NCBI GenBank assembly: GCA_017995665.1
Contig: JAGOIM010000015.1
Coordinates: 1-12,672 of the forward strand
Direction: 5' to 3'
Length of the DNA stretch: 12,672 bases
From: Anaerolineaceae bacterium
GTDB taxonomy: Bacteria; Chloroflexota; Anaerolineae; Anaerolineales; Anaerolineaceae
Of this stretch, positions 1 through 7,155 are shown in pieces. Below the pieces are notes generated by a model that was not told the DNA's origin, searched no databases, and saw nothing but the letters and a program-made list of their open reading frames with translations. A program made the position numbers and the translations under genes. Each line of letters opens with the position of its first letter. The first letter of the stretch is position 1.

Positions 1-465
1 GCATCTTATGTTGCACCAAATTCACCTCCTCCTTTTGCCGCACAATTTGCAACTGTTTTGGTTGATATCGAAACAGGGCAGGTTACTGTGGAAGATTTGA
101 TTATGGTGGTGGATGGCGGCGTGATCATAAACCCGATTGCAGCTTCCGGACAGATTGAAGGTGGCGTTGCCCAGGCATTAGGATATGGTGTCAGCGAAGA
201 GATGGTTTATGACGAACGCGGTATCCCGCGCGAGAGCAATTTCGCGGATTATCACATCTTTAGAGCTGATGAAATGCCAAAAATTGAAGCAATATTTGTC
301 GAAACTTACGAAAAGACAGGTCCTTTTGGCGCGAAAGCGGTAGCCGAAATTCCTTTGGATGGTGCTGCTCCGGCAATTGGAAACGCTGTTTTGGATGCTT
401 GTGGTGCAAGTTTGCTTGACAATCCGGTTACACCGGAAAAGATCTGGCGTGCATTGCAGAAGTGA
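1..465 (+). CDS. Molybdenum hydroxylase large subunit, C-terminal end (partial at 5' edge)
   Basis: The reading frame is open from base 1 to TGA at 463-465, giving the last 154 residues of a xanthine dehydrogenase/aldehyde oxidase family molybdopterin-binding subunit; the rest lies upstream of the window. Visible family signatures are the VDGG-x-x-INP segment (residues 38-45), the QIEGGVAQALG segment (51-61) that lines the cofactor site, and the GPFGAKAVAE segment (107-116), whose last Glu (E116) sits where the family's catalytic base is found. The C-terminal NPVTPEKIW is the usual tail. In the family this subunit hydroxylates a heterocycle or aldehyde at the Mo centre and passes electrons to Fe-S and FAD subunits. 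It is a paralogue of the complete large subunit at 4048-6291, but clearly diverged (GAKAVAE here, GARGVGE there), so it is not a recent duplication. Family certain; substrate unknown. Confidence 0.92.
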   Translation, partial: ASYVAPNSPPPFAAQFATVLVDIETGQVTVEDLIMVVDGGVIINPIAASGQIEGGVAQALGYGVSEEMVYDERGIPRESNFADYHIFRADEMPKIEAIFVETYEKTGPFGAKAVAEIPLDGAAPAIGNAVLDACGASLLDNPVTPEKIWRALQK

Positions 466-472
466 GGTTAGC

Positions 473-1846
473 ATGGAAAAGGGAATCTACCAAAAAAAGT
501 CATCTGACAATATTTACGTAACCGGCCATGTCAATCCTGATACCGATTCGATCGCCTCTGCGATGGGTTATGCCTGGTTGCTTAGAGAGCGTGATGGTTT
601 GGCGACGATTCCCAGCCGTGCCGGCGCAATAAATATGCAAACATCTTTCGTCCTCAAAACTTTGGGCATTGAGGCACCGGTTTTAATGACCGATGCCAGC
701 CCAAGGTTTGAGGGCGTGATGAGACGTTTGGATGTTGTTACGCCCGAAAAATCTTTGAATGAAGCCTGGACGATTCTCAACCGAACCGGTGGCATTGCCC
801 CGGTCGTCAATGAGGATGGGACACCATACGGAATGGTTACGGGTACGAGCGTATTTGAGTTTCTGCGGCGAATTTTGGGTCCGCATCCGCGATTTAAGGA
901 TATGACCATTTCTGAAATGCTCGATATCCATTGCCAGGAGGCGGCAACCCGTAACCTGCCAAAGTTCCAACCGCAAACCAGGATTAAAGATGTTTTGAAT
1001 CGCTTGTTGCGTTTGGAGTTTAATGAGTATTGGGTTGTGGATGAACAAAACCGCTATTTAGGAGTTGTCAGACAACGCGATATCTTACACCCACCAAGAA
1101 TTAAGGTTGTTTTGGTCGATCATAACGAGCCGCAACAATCGATTGCTTCTTTGGAAGAAAGCGAATTGTTAGAAATATTGGATCATCACCGTTTGGGCAA
1201 CCAATCGACGAGAAATCCGATAAAATTTACGGTTGATATCGTTGGCAGCACGTCGACCTTAGTAGCCGAACAAATAGCCGAGGCTGGCTTGAGTGCTCCG
1301 CCGGAACTGGCAAGCTTATTATTAGCCGGGCTGCTTTCGGATACGCTCATTTTGACTTCACCTACGACCACACCGCGTGATCAGGCGATTGCAACGGTGC
1401 TTGAACGATGGTCTTTTGTCGCCGGTTCTCCACTGGAGAATGAATCGATACAGAGTTGGGGAGAGAGCATTATCAATGCCGGTGCAGGCTTATTAACTCA
1501 AGATCCGGACTTCATTGTTCGATCTGATATGAAAATATATGAAAATGGCGGTTATAAATTTGCGATTGCGCAGGTTGAGACCACAGATCTATACCAAAGC
1601 CAGGAAGCAATTGATAATTTACGAAAAGCTTTAGAAGGGCTTATCAAAGAAAATGGTCTGGACTTTGCAGGCTTGATGGTTACCGATGTGGTTGAGAGTT
1701 CAAGTCGCCTGATATTTGTTAAGGCTCCGGCGATTTTTGATGAGCTGCCATACGAACCGCTTCCTGATGGTACCGTTTTGGCTCAGGGTGTGGTTTCGCG
1801 TAAGAAGCAATTATTACCGAGTTTATTATCTTTAATAGAGGTTTGA
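473..1846 (+). CDS. ppaC: CBS-containing manganese-dependent inorganic pyrophosphatase (family II, DHH/DHHA2)
   Basis: A 457-residue protein expected to hydrolyse pyrophosphate to two phosphates in the cytosol. The DHH catalytic domain is split by a CBS pair. The metal ligands expected of family II enzymes are all visible: H19, D23 and D25 (GHVNPDTDS), D216 (VDHNE), the D237-H238-H239 triad and D290 (LLSDT). The C-terminal DHHA2 domain (about 330-457) ends with the substrate-binding R443-K444 in SRKKQ. Two CBS motifs lie at about 80-131 and 157-205; no DRTGG domain separates them. Simple family II enzymes are near 310 residues, so the CBS insert explains the extra length. In studied CBS-pyrophosphatases this pair binds adenine nucleotides. 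The start is ATG 473, with GAGG at 464-467 overlapping the previous stop; upstream in-frame codons run into the preceding gene. The gene is packed between hydroxylase genes, 7 bases after one and overlapping xdhC by one base. Some DHH relatives are phosphoesterases, but the full ligand set favours pyrophosphatase. Confidence 0.88.
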   Translation: MEKGIYQKKSSDNIYVTGHVNPDTDSIASAMGYAWLLRERDGLATIPSRAGAINMQTSFVLKTLGIEAPVLMTDASPRFEGVMRRLDVVTPEKSLNEAWTILNRTGGIAPVVNEDGTPYGMVTGTSVFEFLRRILGPHPRFKDMTISEMLDIHCQEAATRNLPKFQPQTRIKDVLNRLLRLEFNEYWVVDEQNRYLGVVRQRDILHPPRIKVVLVDHNEPQQSIASLEESELLEILDHHRLGNQSTRNPIKFTVDIVGSTSTLVAEQIAEAGLSAPPELASLLLAGLLSDTLILTSPTTTPRDQAIATVLERWSFVAGSPLENESIQSWGESIINAGAGLLTQDPDFIVRSDMKIYENGGYKFAIAQVETTDLYQSQEAIDNLRKALEGLIKENGLDFAGLMVTDVVESSSRLIFVKAPAIFDELPYEPLPDGTVLAQGVVSRKKQLLPSLLSLIEV

Positions 1847-2613
1847 TGAAAGAAATTTACGAAAAATTAAATAAGAGTGTGAGCACCGGTCAACCGGTTT
1901 GCCTTTGTATTGTGATTGAGACCAAAGGTGCCGTTCCACGCCATGCCGGCAGTAAAATGTTGGTTTATCCTAACGCTTTGACTGTTGGATCAGTAGGAGG
2001 CGGTCAGGTTGAAAATGAAACGGTCGATGCCGCCTTACGTGCTTTGAAAACCGGACATCCGGAAATTTTGCGATATACACTTGATGGAAAATCACAAAAT
2101 TCGGTTGGAATTTGTGGAGGCGATGTGACAGTCTATATTGAGCCACAGGCAGTCAGGCCTATACTTCTTGTGCTTGGCGCAGGGCATGTTGGGCGTTCGG
2201 TTGCTAAGTTTGGCCAATTGCTTGACTTCCGGGTTGTTGTTTCGGATGATCGTGCGGAGCTTTGCACCAGTGAACAAATTCCCGGTGATGTTGAATTTTT
2301 GCCTATCCCTATGGCAGAAATCCCGGAGCAACTTGATATAAACGAACAAGTTTATATCGTTGGCGTGACTCGTGGCAGTGATGTTGATATTGAAGGACTG
2401 CCAACACTGCTGGAGCATACACCGGCTTATTTCGGCATGATTGGTTCACTCAAACGTTGGGGAGCAACCAAGCGCGCGCTATTGGATAAAGGCATTCCTA
2501 AAGAGCGGATTGATTTGATAAAATCCCCGATTGGGATTGACATCGAAGCCGAAACACCGGATGAAATCGCAATTAGCATTCTGGCAGAAGTAATAGCTGC
2601 CCGAAATAATTAA
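1846..2613 (+). CDS. xdhC: XdhC/CoxI family molybdenum cofactor insertion protein
   Basis: A 255-residue XdhC/CoxI family protein. In characterised systems such proteins bind molybdenum cofactor, support its sulfuration and hand it to the apo-hydroxylase; they are not part of the finished enzyme. The N-terminal XdhC/CoxI domain shows ETKGAVPRHAGSKMLV (25-40) and GSVGGGQVE (48-56), then GICGG (88-92), whose C90 is a likely cofactor or sulfur ligand. A Rossmann-type domain follows, with the glycine-rich motif LGAGHVGRSVA (110-120) and the acidic end of beta-2 at D134-D135. The family C-terminus is present: YFGMIGS (195-201) and SPIGIDIEAETPDEIA (227-242). ATG 1846 shares its A with the TGA of the pyrophosphatase gene (TGATG, one-base overlap), with AGAGG at 1837-1841 as ribosome binding site. 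A TTG at 1843 is in frame but less likely. The tight coupling suggests translational linkage. Confidence 0.93.
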   Translation: MKEIYEKLNKSVSTGQPVCLCIVIETKGAVPRHAGSKMLVYPNALTVGSVGGGQVENETVDAALRALKTGHPEILRYTLDGKSQNSVGICGGDVTVYIEPQAVRPILLVLGAGHVGRSVAKFGQLLDFRVVVSDDRAELCTSEQIPGDVEFLPIPMAEIPEQLDINEQVYIVGVTRGSDVDIEGLPTLLEHTPAYFGMIGSLKRWGATKRALLDKGIPKERIDLIKSPIGIDIEAETPDEIAISILAEVIAARNN

Positions 2614-2624
2614 TTTATAAATTT

Positions 2625-2630
2625 AGGAGG
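2625..2630 (+). promoter_or_regulatory. Strong ribosome binding site for the FAD/Fe-S subunit
   Basis: A perfect AGGAGG lies 5 bases before ATG 2636, in the only real gap (22 bases) between genes of this operon. It is the strongest Shine-Dalgarno sequence in the window and fixes the start of the fused electron-transfer subunit. The short gap shows no promoter or terminator. Confidence 0.8.
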
Positions 2631-2635
2631 CACAT

Positions 2636-4051
2636 ATGTGGAAGAATTACCACATGCCTGAGACAATTGAACAAGTTTTGGAATTGCTGAAAGAGGGAAG
2701 CCCTCAAACAAAAATTATGGCAGGGGGAACGGATTTGATGGTTGAAATTCGTGAACACAAATGGCCAAATTTGGAGGATGTAATTGACATCAGCCGTGTT
2801 CACGATTTGGATAAGATTTACCAAGGTGAAGATGGTTTGGTTCACATCCAGGCAGGCGTTACGCATAACGACGTTTTGCGCTCGGATTTTTTGAGAACGG
2901 TTGCATCTCCCTTATATCAAGCTTGCTACAGGGTTTCGTCACCTCAGCTGCGCAATCGCTCAACCGTGGTTGGCAACCTGGCAACCGCTTCACCGGCAAA
3001 TGATACGATTACACCGCTAATGGCGATGGGTGCCAGTTTGGTTTTGGTTTCTACTGCTCGTGGAGAACGGACCGTTCGATTAAGCGACTTTTATTTAGGC
3101 GTCCGGAAGACGGTTCGCGAAATGGATGAGCTAATTAAAGAGATCGTTTTCAAACCGCTTAAATCCAGCCAAAAAGGGAGTTTTATCAAGCAAGCCCTGC
3201 GAAAAACCCAGGCAATTGCGACATTGAATTGCTGTGTTTTGCTTGAAATGGACGGTGAACAGATTGTCGATGCGACCGTCACCATGGGTTCTGTTGCACC
3301 AACAATTGTTCATTCACCTGAAGCAGAAAAATATTTGACAGGCAAAAAATTGGATCGGGAAAATGCTAAGATTGCCGGTCAACTGGCTGCTTCAGATTGC
3401 CATCCAATCAGCGATATTCGTGGAGGGGCTGACTATCGGGATTATATGATGCAAGTGATTGTGGAAGATGCATTGATTGAGCTTTTCCAAGGTTGTCAAG
3501 ATAGTAAAGTTCCTCAAAACCCGGTTACTTTAAGCAAAGGCGATGACTGGCAAGCTGTTCCGGGTGGCGAATGGAATCAGGAATTCCTTCAAACAACTGT
3601 CAACGGTCAATTCCTTGAACTTGAAGGAAAAACAGAGACGACCCTCCTAAAATACATTCGAGAGCGCATAGGTTATACCGGTTCTAAAGCCGGATGTGAA
3701 GAAGGCGAATGTGGAGCTTGTACGATTTATCTGGATGGTCAGGCGGTTGTGAGCTGTTTGGTGCCTGCACCAAGGGCGCATTTAGCTACCATCACAACAG
3801 TTGAAGGCCTTTCAGTAAACGGTAAACTTCACCCTGTGCAAGAAGAATTTATTAATCACGGGGCGGTGCAATGTGGTTATTGCACACCCGGTTTTGTAAT
3901 GGCAGCGGCAAAAATGATGGAAGAAAAAGAGCATCCATCAACCAATGACATCAAAGATGGTATATCCGGAAATCTCTGTCGTTGTACAGGTTATTACAAG
4001 ATAGTCGAAGCGATTGAAGCCGCATGTCAGGATCGCGGAGGTGAGCAATGA
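2636..4051 (+). CDS. Molybdenum hydroxylase electron-transfer subunit: FAD-binding domain fused to [2Fe-2S] domain
   Basis: A 471-residue fusion of the medium (FAD) and small (Fe-S) subunits of a xanthine dehydrogenase family enzyme. Residues 1-290 are the CO-dehydrogenase flavoprotein type: FAD motif MAGGTDLMVE (28-37), then TVVGNLATASPANDT (110-124), a variant of the usual TxGGN, and a C-terminal FAD-domain region with RKTQAIATLN (189-198) and DIRGGADYRDYM (260-271). After a linker, about 315-471 is a complete two-cluster domain: C354, C359, C362 and C374 for the plant-ferredoxin type cluster, and C413, C416, C448 and C450 for the helical-bundle cluster. Electrons would run from Mo through both clusters to FAD. 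Order is FAD then Fe-S, the reverse of eukaryotic XDH and of bacterial XdhA. The gene ends in an ATGA overlap with the large subunit. No residue required for cluster or flavin binding appears lost. Confidence 0.93.
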   Translation: MWKNYHMPETIEQVLELLKEGSPQTKIMAGGTDLMVEIREHKWPNLEDVIDISRVHDLDKIYQGEDGLVHIQAGVTHNDVLRSDFLRTVASPLYQACYRVSSPQLRNRSTVVGNLATASPANDTITPLMAMGASLVLVSTARGERTVRLSDFYLGVRKTVREMDELIKEIVFKPLKSSQKGSFIKQALRKTQAIATLNCCVLLEMDGEQIVDATVTMGSVAPTIVHSPEAEKYLTGKKLDRENAKIAGQLAASDCHPISDIRGGADYRDYMMQVIVEDALIELFQGCQDSKVPQNPVTLSKGDDWQAVPGGEWNQEFLQTTVNGQFLELEGKTETTLLKYIRERIGYTGSKAGCEEGECGACTIYLDGQAVVSCLVPAPRAHLATITTVEGLSVNGKLHPVQEEFINHGAVQCGYCTPGFVMAAAKMMEEKEHPSTNDIKDGISGNLCRCTGYYKIVEAIEAACQDRGGEQ

Positions 4052-6291
4052 AAGAAGTTGGAAATTCAACCAAAAGAATTGATGCCCATGCGAAAGTAAG
4101 TGGGAAGGCAAAATATCCGGGTGATTTTGAATTTGCCAATCAATTGTTTATGAAGGTACTCTTTTCGGAGAGAGTTCATGCCCGAATTCTTTCAATTGAC
4201 ACTTCTGAAGCCGAAGCTTTGGATGGTGTGGTCATGATTTTGACCGCTAAAGACGTGCCGGTTAATGAGTTTGGTTTGTCGGTTTATGATCATCCGGTTT
4301 TAAGTGGTCCCGGTTCGGAAAAAGTAGGGGCTGAAATTGTTCGCTTTGAAGGCGATCAGGTGGCGTTGGTCATTGCCGAAACGGAAGAAATAGCTGATAA
4401 AGCAAAAAAACTCATCAAAGTTGAGTATGAAGATTTACCAATTGTGCGGACGCTGGCTGAAGCATTGGCTCCTGATGCCCCGATTTTGCACCCAGGCCAG
4501 GATTCCAACATTTTTTATCACAATCGTATTCGATTGGGCGATGTTGATGAGGCGTTCAAAAATTGCGATGTAATTGTTGAGGGAGAATATCAGACCCCGG
4601 TTCAGGAACATGCTTATCTGCAGCCTGAAGCAGGAGTGGCTTTTTATGACGACGAAGAGCGGATTACGATTGTAACTGCCGGACAATGGACGCATAAAGA
4701 CCAGGCACAAACAGCTCATGCTCTGGGCTTGCCAAATGATAGAATCCGAATTATCTATCCGGCTATTGGCGGAGCTTTCGGTGGACGTGAAGATATGACG
4801 GTTCAAATTATTTTGGGGCTGGCAGCATTGCGTTTGCACGAAAAAGGAATTGACCGGCCGGTGAAAGTTGTATGGTCGCGTGAAGAATCGATGTGGGGTC
4901 ATGCTAAGCGGCATGCCTACACGATGAAAGCCAAATGGGGTGCGAAAAAGAACGGCAAAATTATTGCCGCAAGTTGTGAAATTTGGGCGAATGGCGGTGC
5001 ATATTGGTTTACTTCGAACAAGGTTTTGGGGAATGCCACGCTTTTAGCTACCGGGCCTTATGAGATATTGAACGTTTCGACCGATTCCTATTGTGTATAT
5101 ACGAACGATGTGCCTGCCGGTGCTTTCCGCGGTTTTGGCGGACCACAGGCTTGTTTCATGGCTGAATCGCAGATAGATAAGCTGGCGGCTGCCCTTGATA
5201 TGGACCCGGTAGAACTTCGCTTCAAGAACCTGTTTAAAGAAGGCTCGCTCATATCTTTCGGGACGATTATTCCACCGGGAGTAACGATTCGCGAGGTTAC
5301 CGAACGCTGTGCGATTGAAGCAGGTTGGAAGAAAACCACTGAAGGCTGGAAACGGCCGATTGCACCGGTGAATGACAATCCGGATATCAAATCGGGCTGG
5401 GGTTTGGCTTGCAGTTATAAAAATGTCGGTTTCTCCTATGGGGCACCGGAGAATTGTGGCTGTACAATAATTTTGGAAGGTAATGAGGAGATTGAAGTTG
5501 CAAAGCTGTACCATGCCGGGGCTGAAGTCGGACAAGGATCGCATACCGCTTTTGCGCAGATGGCTGCCGAGGCACTGGACGTTCCTTTAAGCAAAATTCA
5601 AACTTTCTATTCCGATACGGCTACTTCGCTTGATGCCGGCAGTGTTTCTGCCTCTCGGATGACATTTATGGCTGGGAATTCTATTCTCGGAGCGGCGAAA
5701 ATTGCTCTTGGAAAATGGGAAGAAGGCAACCGTCCGGCTTATGGATCCTTTGTCTATCGTCCTCCGGCGACAACTCCTTTGGATAAAGTCGATGGGCATT
5801 CTTACCCGAATTTTGCTTATGGCTACGTAGCACAGGCTTTTTTGGTTGAGGTCAACACCCGAACCGGCGAAGTTCACATTAAAGAAGTAATCAGCGTTGA
5901 TGACGTTGGCAGAGCAATTAATCCGCAATTGGTTGAGGGGCAAATTGAAGGTGCGGTTGTTCAGGCAGCCGGTTATACCTTGCTTGAAAACTGGAAGAAA
6001 AAGGATGCCAAAGTTTTGACCGATCGTCTTTCTCGATATCTCATTCCGACTGTAAGGGATATTCCCGAAAAGACACGCCCGGTTATTATGGAACTGGCAG
6101 ACCCGATTGGGCCTTTTGGAGCGAGAGGTGTGGGCGAAATGCCGTATTTACCTTTTGCACCGGGTGTAATCGAAGCGGTCTATCAGGCGACAGGTGTGCG
6201 CTTTAAGCAATTCCCGTTGACGGATGAGGCAGTTTTACGTGGTTTGGGAAAATTGCCAGCAGAAGAAGTCGGATTTTGGGATTACGAGTAA
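4048..6291 (+). CDS. Molybdenum hydroxylase large subunit (xanthine dehydrogenase family, molybdopterin-binding)
   Basis: A complete 747-residue catalytic subunit of typical length. The N-terminal alpha/beta hammerhead domain covers about 15-135, followed by the Mo-binding domains. Aligning by eye to bovine xanthine oxidase, the Mo-site residues are kept: Q213 (bovine Gln767), F360 and R361 in AFRGFGGPQ (Phe911, Arg912), and the catalytic base E697 in GARGVGE (Glu1261). E248 after GGAFGG matches Glu802. The position of Arg880, which orients purine substrates, falls on N329, so xanthine may not be the substrate. Other signatures are GAEVGQGSHT (491-500) and VDDVGRAINPQLVEGQIEGAV (617-637). Start ATG 4048 overlaps the upstream stop (ATGA) with GGAGGTGAG at 4037-4045. 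No signal peptide, so the enzyme is cytosolic, consistent with the XdhC and MocA partners encoded alongside. Purine, aldehyde or N-heterocycle oxidation are all possible. Confidence 0.93.
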   Translation: MKEVGNSTKRIDAHAKVSGKAKYPGDFEFANQLFMKVLFSERVHARILSIDTSEAEALDGVVMILTAKDVPVNEFGLSVYDHPVLSGPGSEKVGAEIVRFEGDQVALVIAETEEIADKAKKLIKVEYEDLPIVRTLAEALAPDAPILHPGQDSNIFYHNRIRLGDVDEAFKNCDVIVEGEYQTPVQEHAYLQPEAGVAFYDDEERITIVTAGQWTHKDQAQTAHALGLPNDRIRIIYPAIGGAFGGREDMTVQIILGLAALRLHEKGIDRPVKVVWSREESMWGHAKRHAYTMKAKWGAKKNGKIIAASCEIWANGGAYWFTSNKVLGNATLLATGPYEILNVSTDSYCVYTNDVPAGAFRGFGGPQACFMAESQIDKLAAALDMDPVELRFKNLFKEGSLISFGTIIPPGVTIREVTERCAIEAGWKKTTEGWKRPIAPVNDNPDIKSGWGLACSYKNVGFSYGAPENCGCTIILEGNEEIEVAKLYHAGAEVGQGSHTAFAQMAAEALDVPLSKIQTFYSDTATSLDAGSVSASRMTFMAGNSILGAAKIALGKWEEGNRPAYGSFVYRPPATTPLDKVDGHSYPNFAYGYVAQAFLVEVNTRTGEVHIKEVISVDDVGRAINPQLVEGQIEGAVVQAAGYTLLENWKKKDAKVLTDRLSRYLIPTVRDIPEKTRPVIMELADPIGPFGARGVGEMPYLPFAPGVIEAVYQATGVRFKQFPLTDEAVLRGLGKLPAEEVGFWDYE

Positions 6292-6890
6292 ATTTGGCTG
6301 AGGGAAAAGTTGCCGGCATCATTTTGGCTGCTGGAAAAGCCAGTCGTTTTGGTGAAATAAAGCAGCTCTTACCTTGGCGCGATAAGAACTTGGTGAATAC
6401 TGTGGTCGAGACAGCCTTTTTGGCCGGTCTTGACCCTCTTGTTGTCGTTTTGGGGGCAAATGCGGAAGCAATCCGGGAAAGTTTGACTGATGAGAGGCTG
6501 AGGGTTGTTGTTAATCGTGATTACGAGGATGGGCAAAGCACTTCTCTCAAAGCCGGGATGAAGGCTATTGGGGATGATGTAGAAGGAGCGCTCTTTTTAC
6601 TTTGCGACCAACCGCAGCTTTCGGTGAATTTGATTCGGGCGGTAGCGGAAGAAGGTTTGCGGAGCGAGAAAGCGGTTACACCAATCATTAACGACCACCG
6701 GGCAAACCCGGTTTATTTTCCGAAATCGAGTTTTCCGTTGTTTGAAAAGCTGGCTGGAGACAGCGGTGGCAGACAGATTATCTCCGAAACTCCCCACACA
6801 ACATTAGTTTGGCTGGACGATTGGATGGCGAAGGATATCGACACGCCTGAGGATTATCAAGCACTAAGAGAGCATTTTGGTTTGACGTAA
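6276..6890 (+). CDS. mocA: MocA-type molybdenum cofactor cytidylyltransferase (NTP transferase)
   Basis: A nucleotidyltransferase of the MobA/MocA fold. MocA joins CMP from CTP to molybdopterin-Mo, giving molybdopterin cytosine dinucleotide and pyrophosphate. Visible motifs are the nucleotide-binding IILAAGKASRFG (with LAAG as in MocA, not the LAGG of the GTP-using MobA), K-QLLPW, the NRDYEDGQSTSLKAGM stretch, the metal-binding LLCDQPQ, HRANPVYF, and the C-terminal DIDTPEDY. No ATG exists before these motifs, so the start is non-standard: TTG 6276 (overlapping the previous gene by 16 bases, GAAGAAG at 6262-6268 upstream, 204 residues) or TTG 6294 (2 bases after the previous stop, 198 residues, no clear Shine-Dalgarno). 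E. coli MocA is about 192 residues, so both fit. Position at the end of a hydroxylase operon supports the cofactor role. Some operon homologues are annotated only as NTP transferases. Confidence 0.85.
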   Translation: MGLRVNLAEGKVAGIILAAGKASRFGEIKQLLPWRDKNLVNTVVETAFLAGLDPLVVVLGANAEAIRESLTDERLRVVVNRDYEDGQSTSLKAGMKAIGDDVEGALFLLCDQPQLSVNLIRAVAEEGLRSEKAVTPIINDHRANPVYFPKSSFPLFEKLAGDSGGRQIISETPHTTLVWLDDWMAKDIDTPEDYQALREHFGLT

Positions 6891-6897
6891 TTTTTTT

Positions 6898-6916
6898 ATT
6901 GATTGAAGAAATCAAT
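6898..6916. repeat. Small AT-rich inverted repeat after mocA
   Basis: ATTGATT (6898-6904) is perfectly complementary to AATCAAT (6910-6916) around a GAAGA loop. It lies just after the mocA stop, at the end of the operon. The T-run (6891-6897) is on the left side, so for + strand transcription it does not look like a standard intrinsic terminator; it could end transcription on the other strand or be chance in an AT-rich spacer. Confidence 0.3.
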
Positions 6917-6975
6917 TTCATTACGATTAAACATTCATTTGGACAACATATTTTTTAATTGATTCATCGATAAAG

Positions 6976-6981
6976 TATAAT
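6976..6981 (+). promoter_or_regulatory. Candidate -10 element for glmS
   Basis: A perfect TATAAT in the AT-rich spacer between mocA and glmS. Transcription would begin near 6988, about 13 bases before the ribozyme cleavage site, which fits a leader in which the ribozyme is the main element. No good -35 lies at 17 bases (TTTTAA at 6953-6958 is poor), so this is suggestive only. Confidence 0.4.
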
Positions 6982-7000
6982 TAGGCAAATTGGAAAACTA

Positions 7001-7128
7001 AGCGCCTGGCTTGCTCACATTTGAGGTAAGTGACGAGGTGGGAGGTTTCTCTTCGAGAGAAGAGACTAACTGAGATTGCTCAGGAAAATCGAAAAATCGG
7101 CGGATGCCTCCAGGGTTCACAAAACTCT
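7001..7128 (+). ncRNA. glmS ribozyme (glucosamine-6-phosphate-activated self-cleaving riboswitch)
   Basis: This leader matches the glmS ribozyme. The cleavage core AGCGCCTGG begins at 7001, so cleavage is expected between A7001 and G7002. P1 forms from 7010-7017 with 7022-7030 (one bulged G, loop CATT). TGACGAGG follows at 7031-7038. P2 pairs GGAGG (7041-7045) with CCTCC (7107-7111). P2.2 pairs CGCC (7003-7006) with GGCG (7099-7102). The conserved 3' core ATCGAAAAATCGGCGG (7088-7103) has the same length as in the Thermoanaerobacter ribozyme. A P3-like hairpin pairs 7112-7117 with 7123-7128. In known cases glucosamine-6-phosphate serves as cofactor for cleavage, and the cut mRNA is destabilised, giving feedback on glmS. 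Two oddities: about 39 extra nt (7049-7087) between GGTTT and ATCGA, able to form hairpins, and no space for P4 before the glmS start. Confidence 0.9.
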
Positions 7129-7150
7129 TTTTCCATGACTAAACAAGATT

Positions 7151-7155
7151 AGGAG
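7151..7155 (+). promoter_or_regulatory. Ribosome binding site of glmS
   Basis: AGGAG ends 5 bases before ATG 7161. It lies downstream of the ribozyme, so self-cleavage would leave it on the coding fragment; control is then expected through mRNA stability and not through hiding of this site. Confidence 0.7.

Noticed and set aside
359..472. Upstream extension of the pyrophosphatase frame to 359
   Set aside because: The added residues are an out-of-frame reading of the preceding hydroxylase gene; ATG 473 has a ribosome binding site and gives the family N-terminus.
3507..3580. Frameshift or fusion error between FAD and Fe-S halves
   Set aside because: The frame is continuous, the linker has no stop or start-plus-Shine-Dalgarno arrangement, and both domains are complete, so a true fusion is the simpler reading.
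4435..4914. 159-residue open frame on the - strand
   Set aside because: Lies wholly opposite the hydroxylase large subunit, no recognisable motif, composition typical of a shadow frame.
5044..5544. 166-residue open frame on the - strand
   Set aside because: Entirely antisense to conserved hydroxylase sequence; no domain and no ribosome binding site noted.
6891..6920. Intrinsic terminator after mocA
   Set aside because: The inverted repeat is short and AT-rich and the T-run is on the wrong side for + strand transcription; kept only as a low-confidence repeat.
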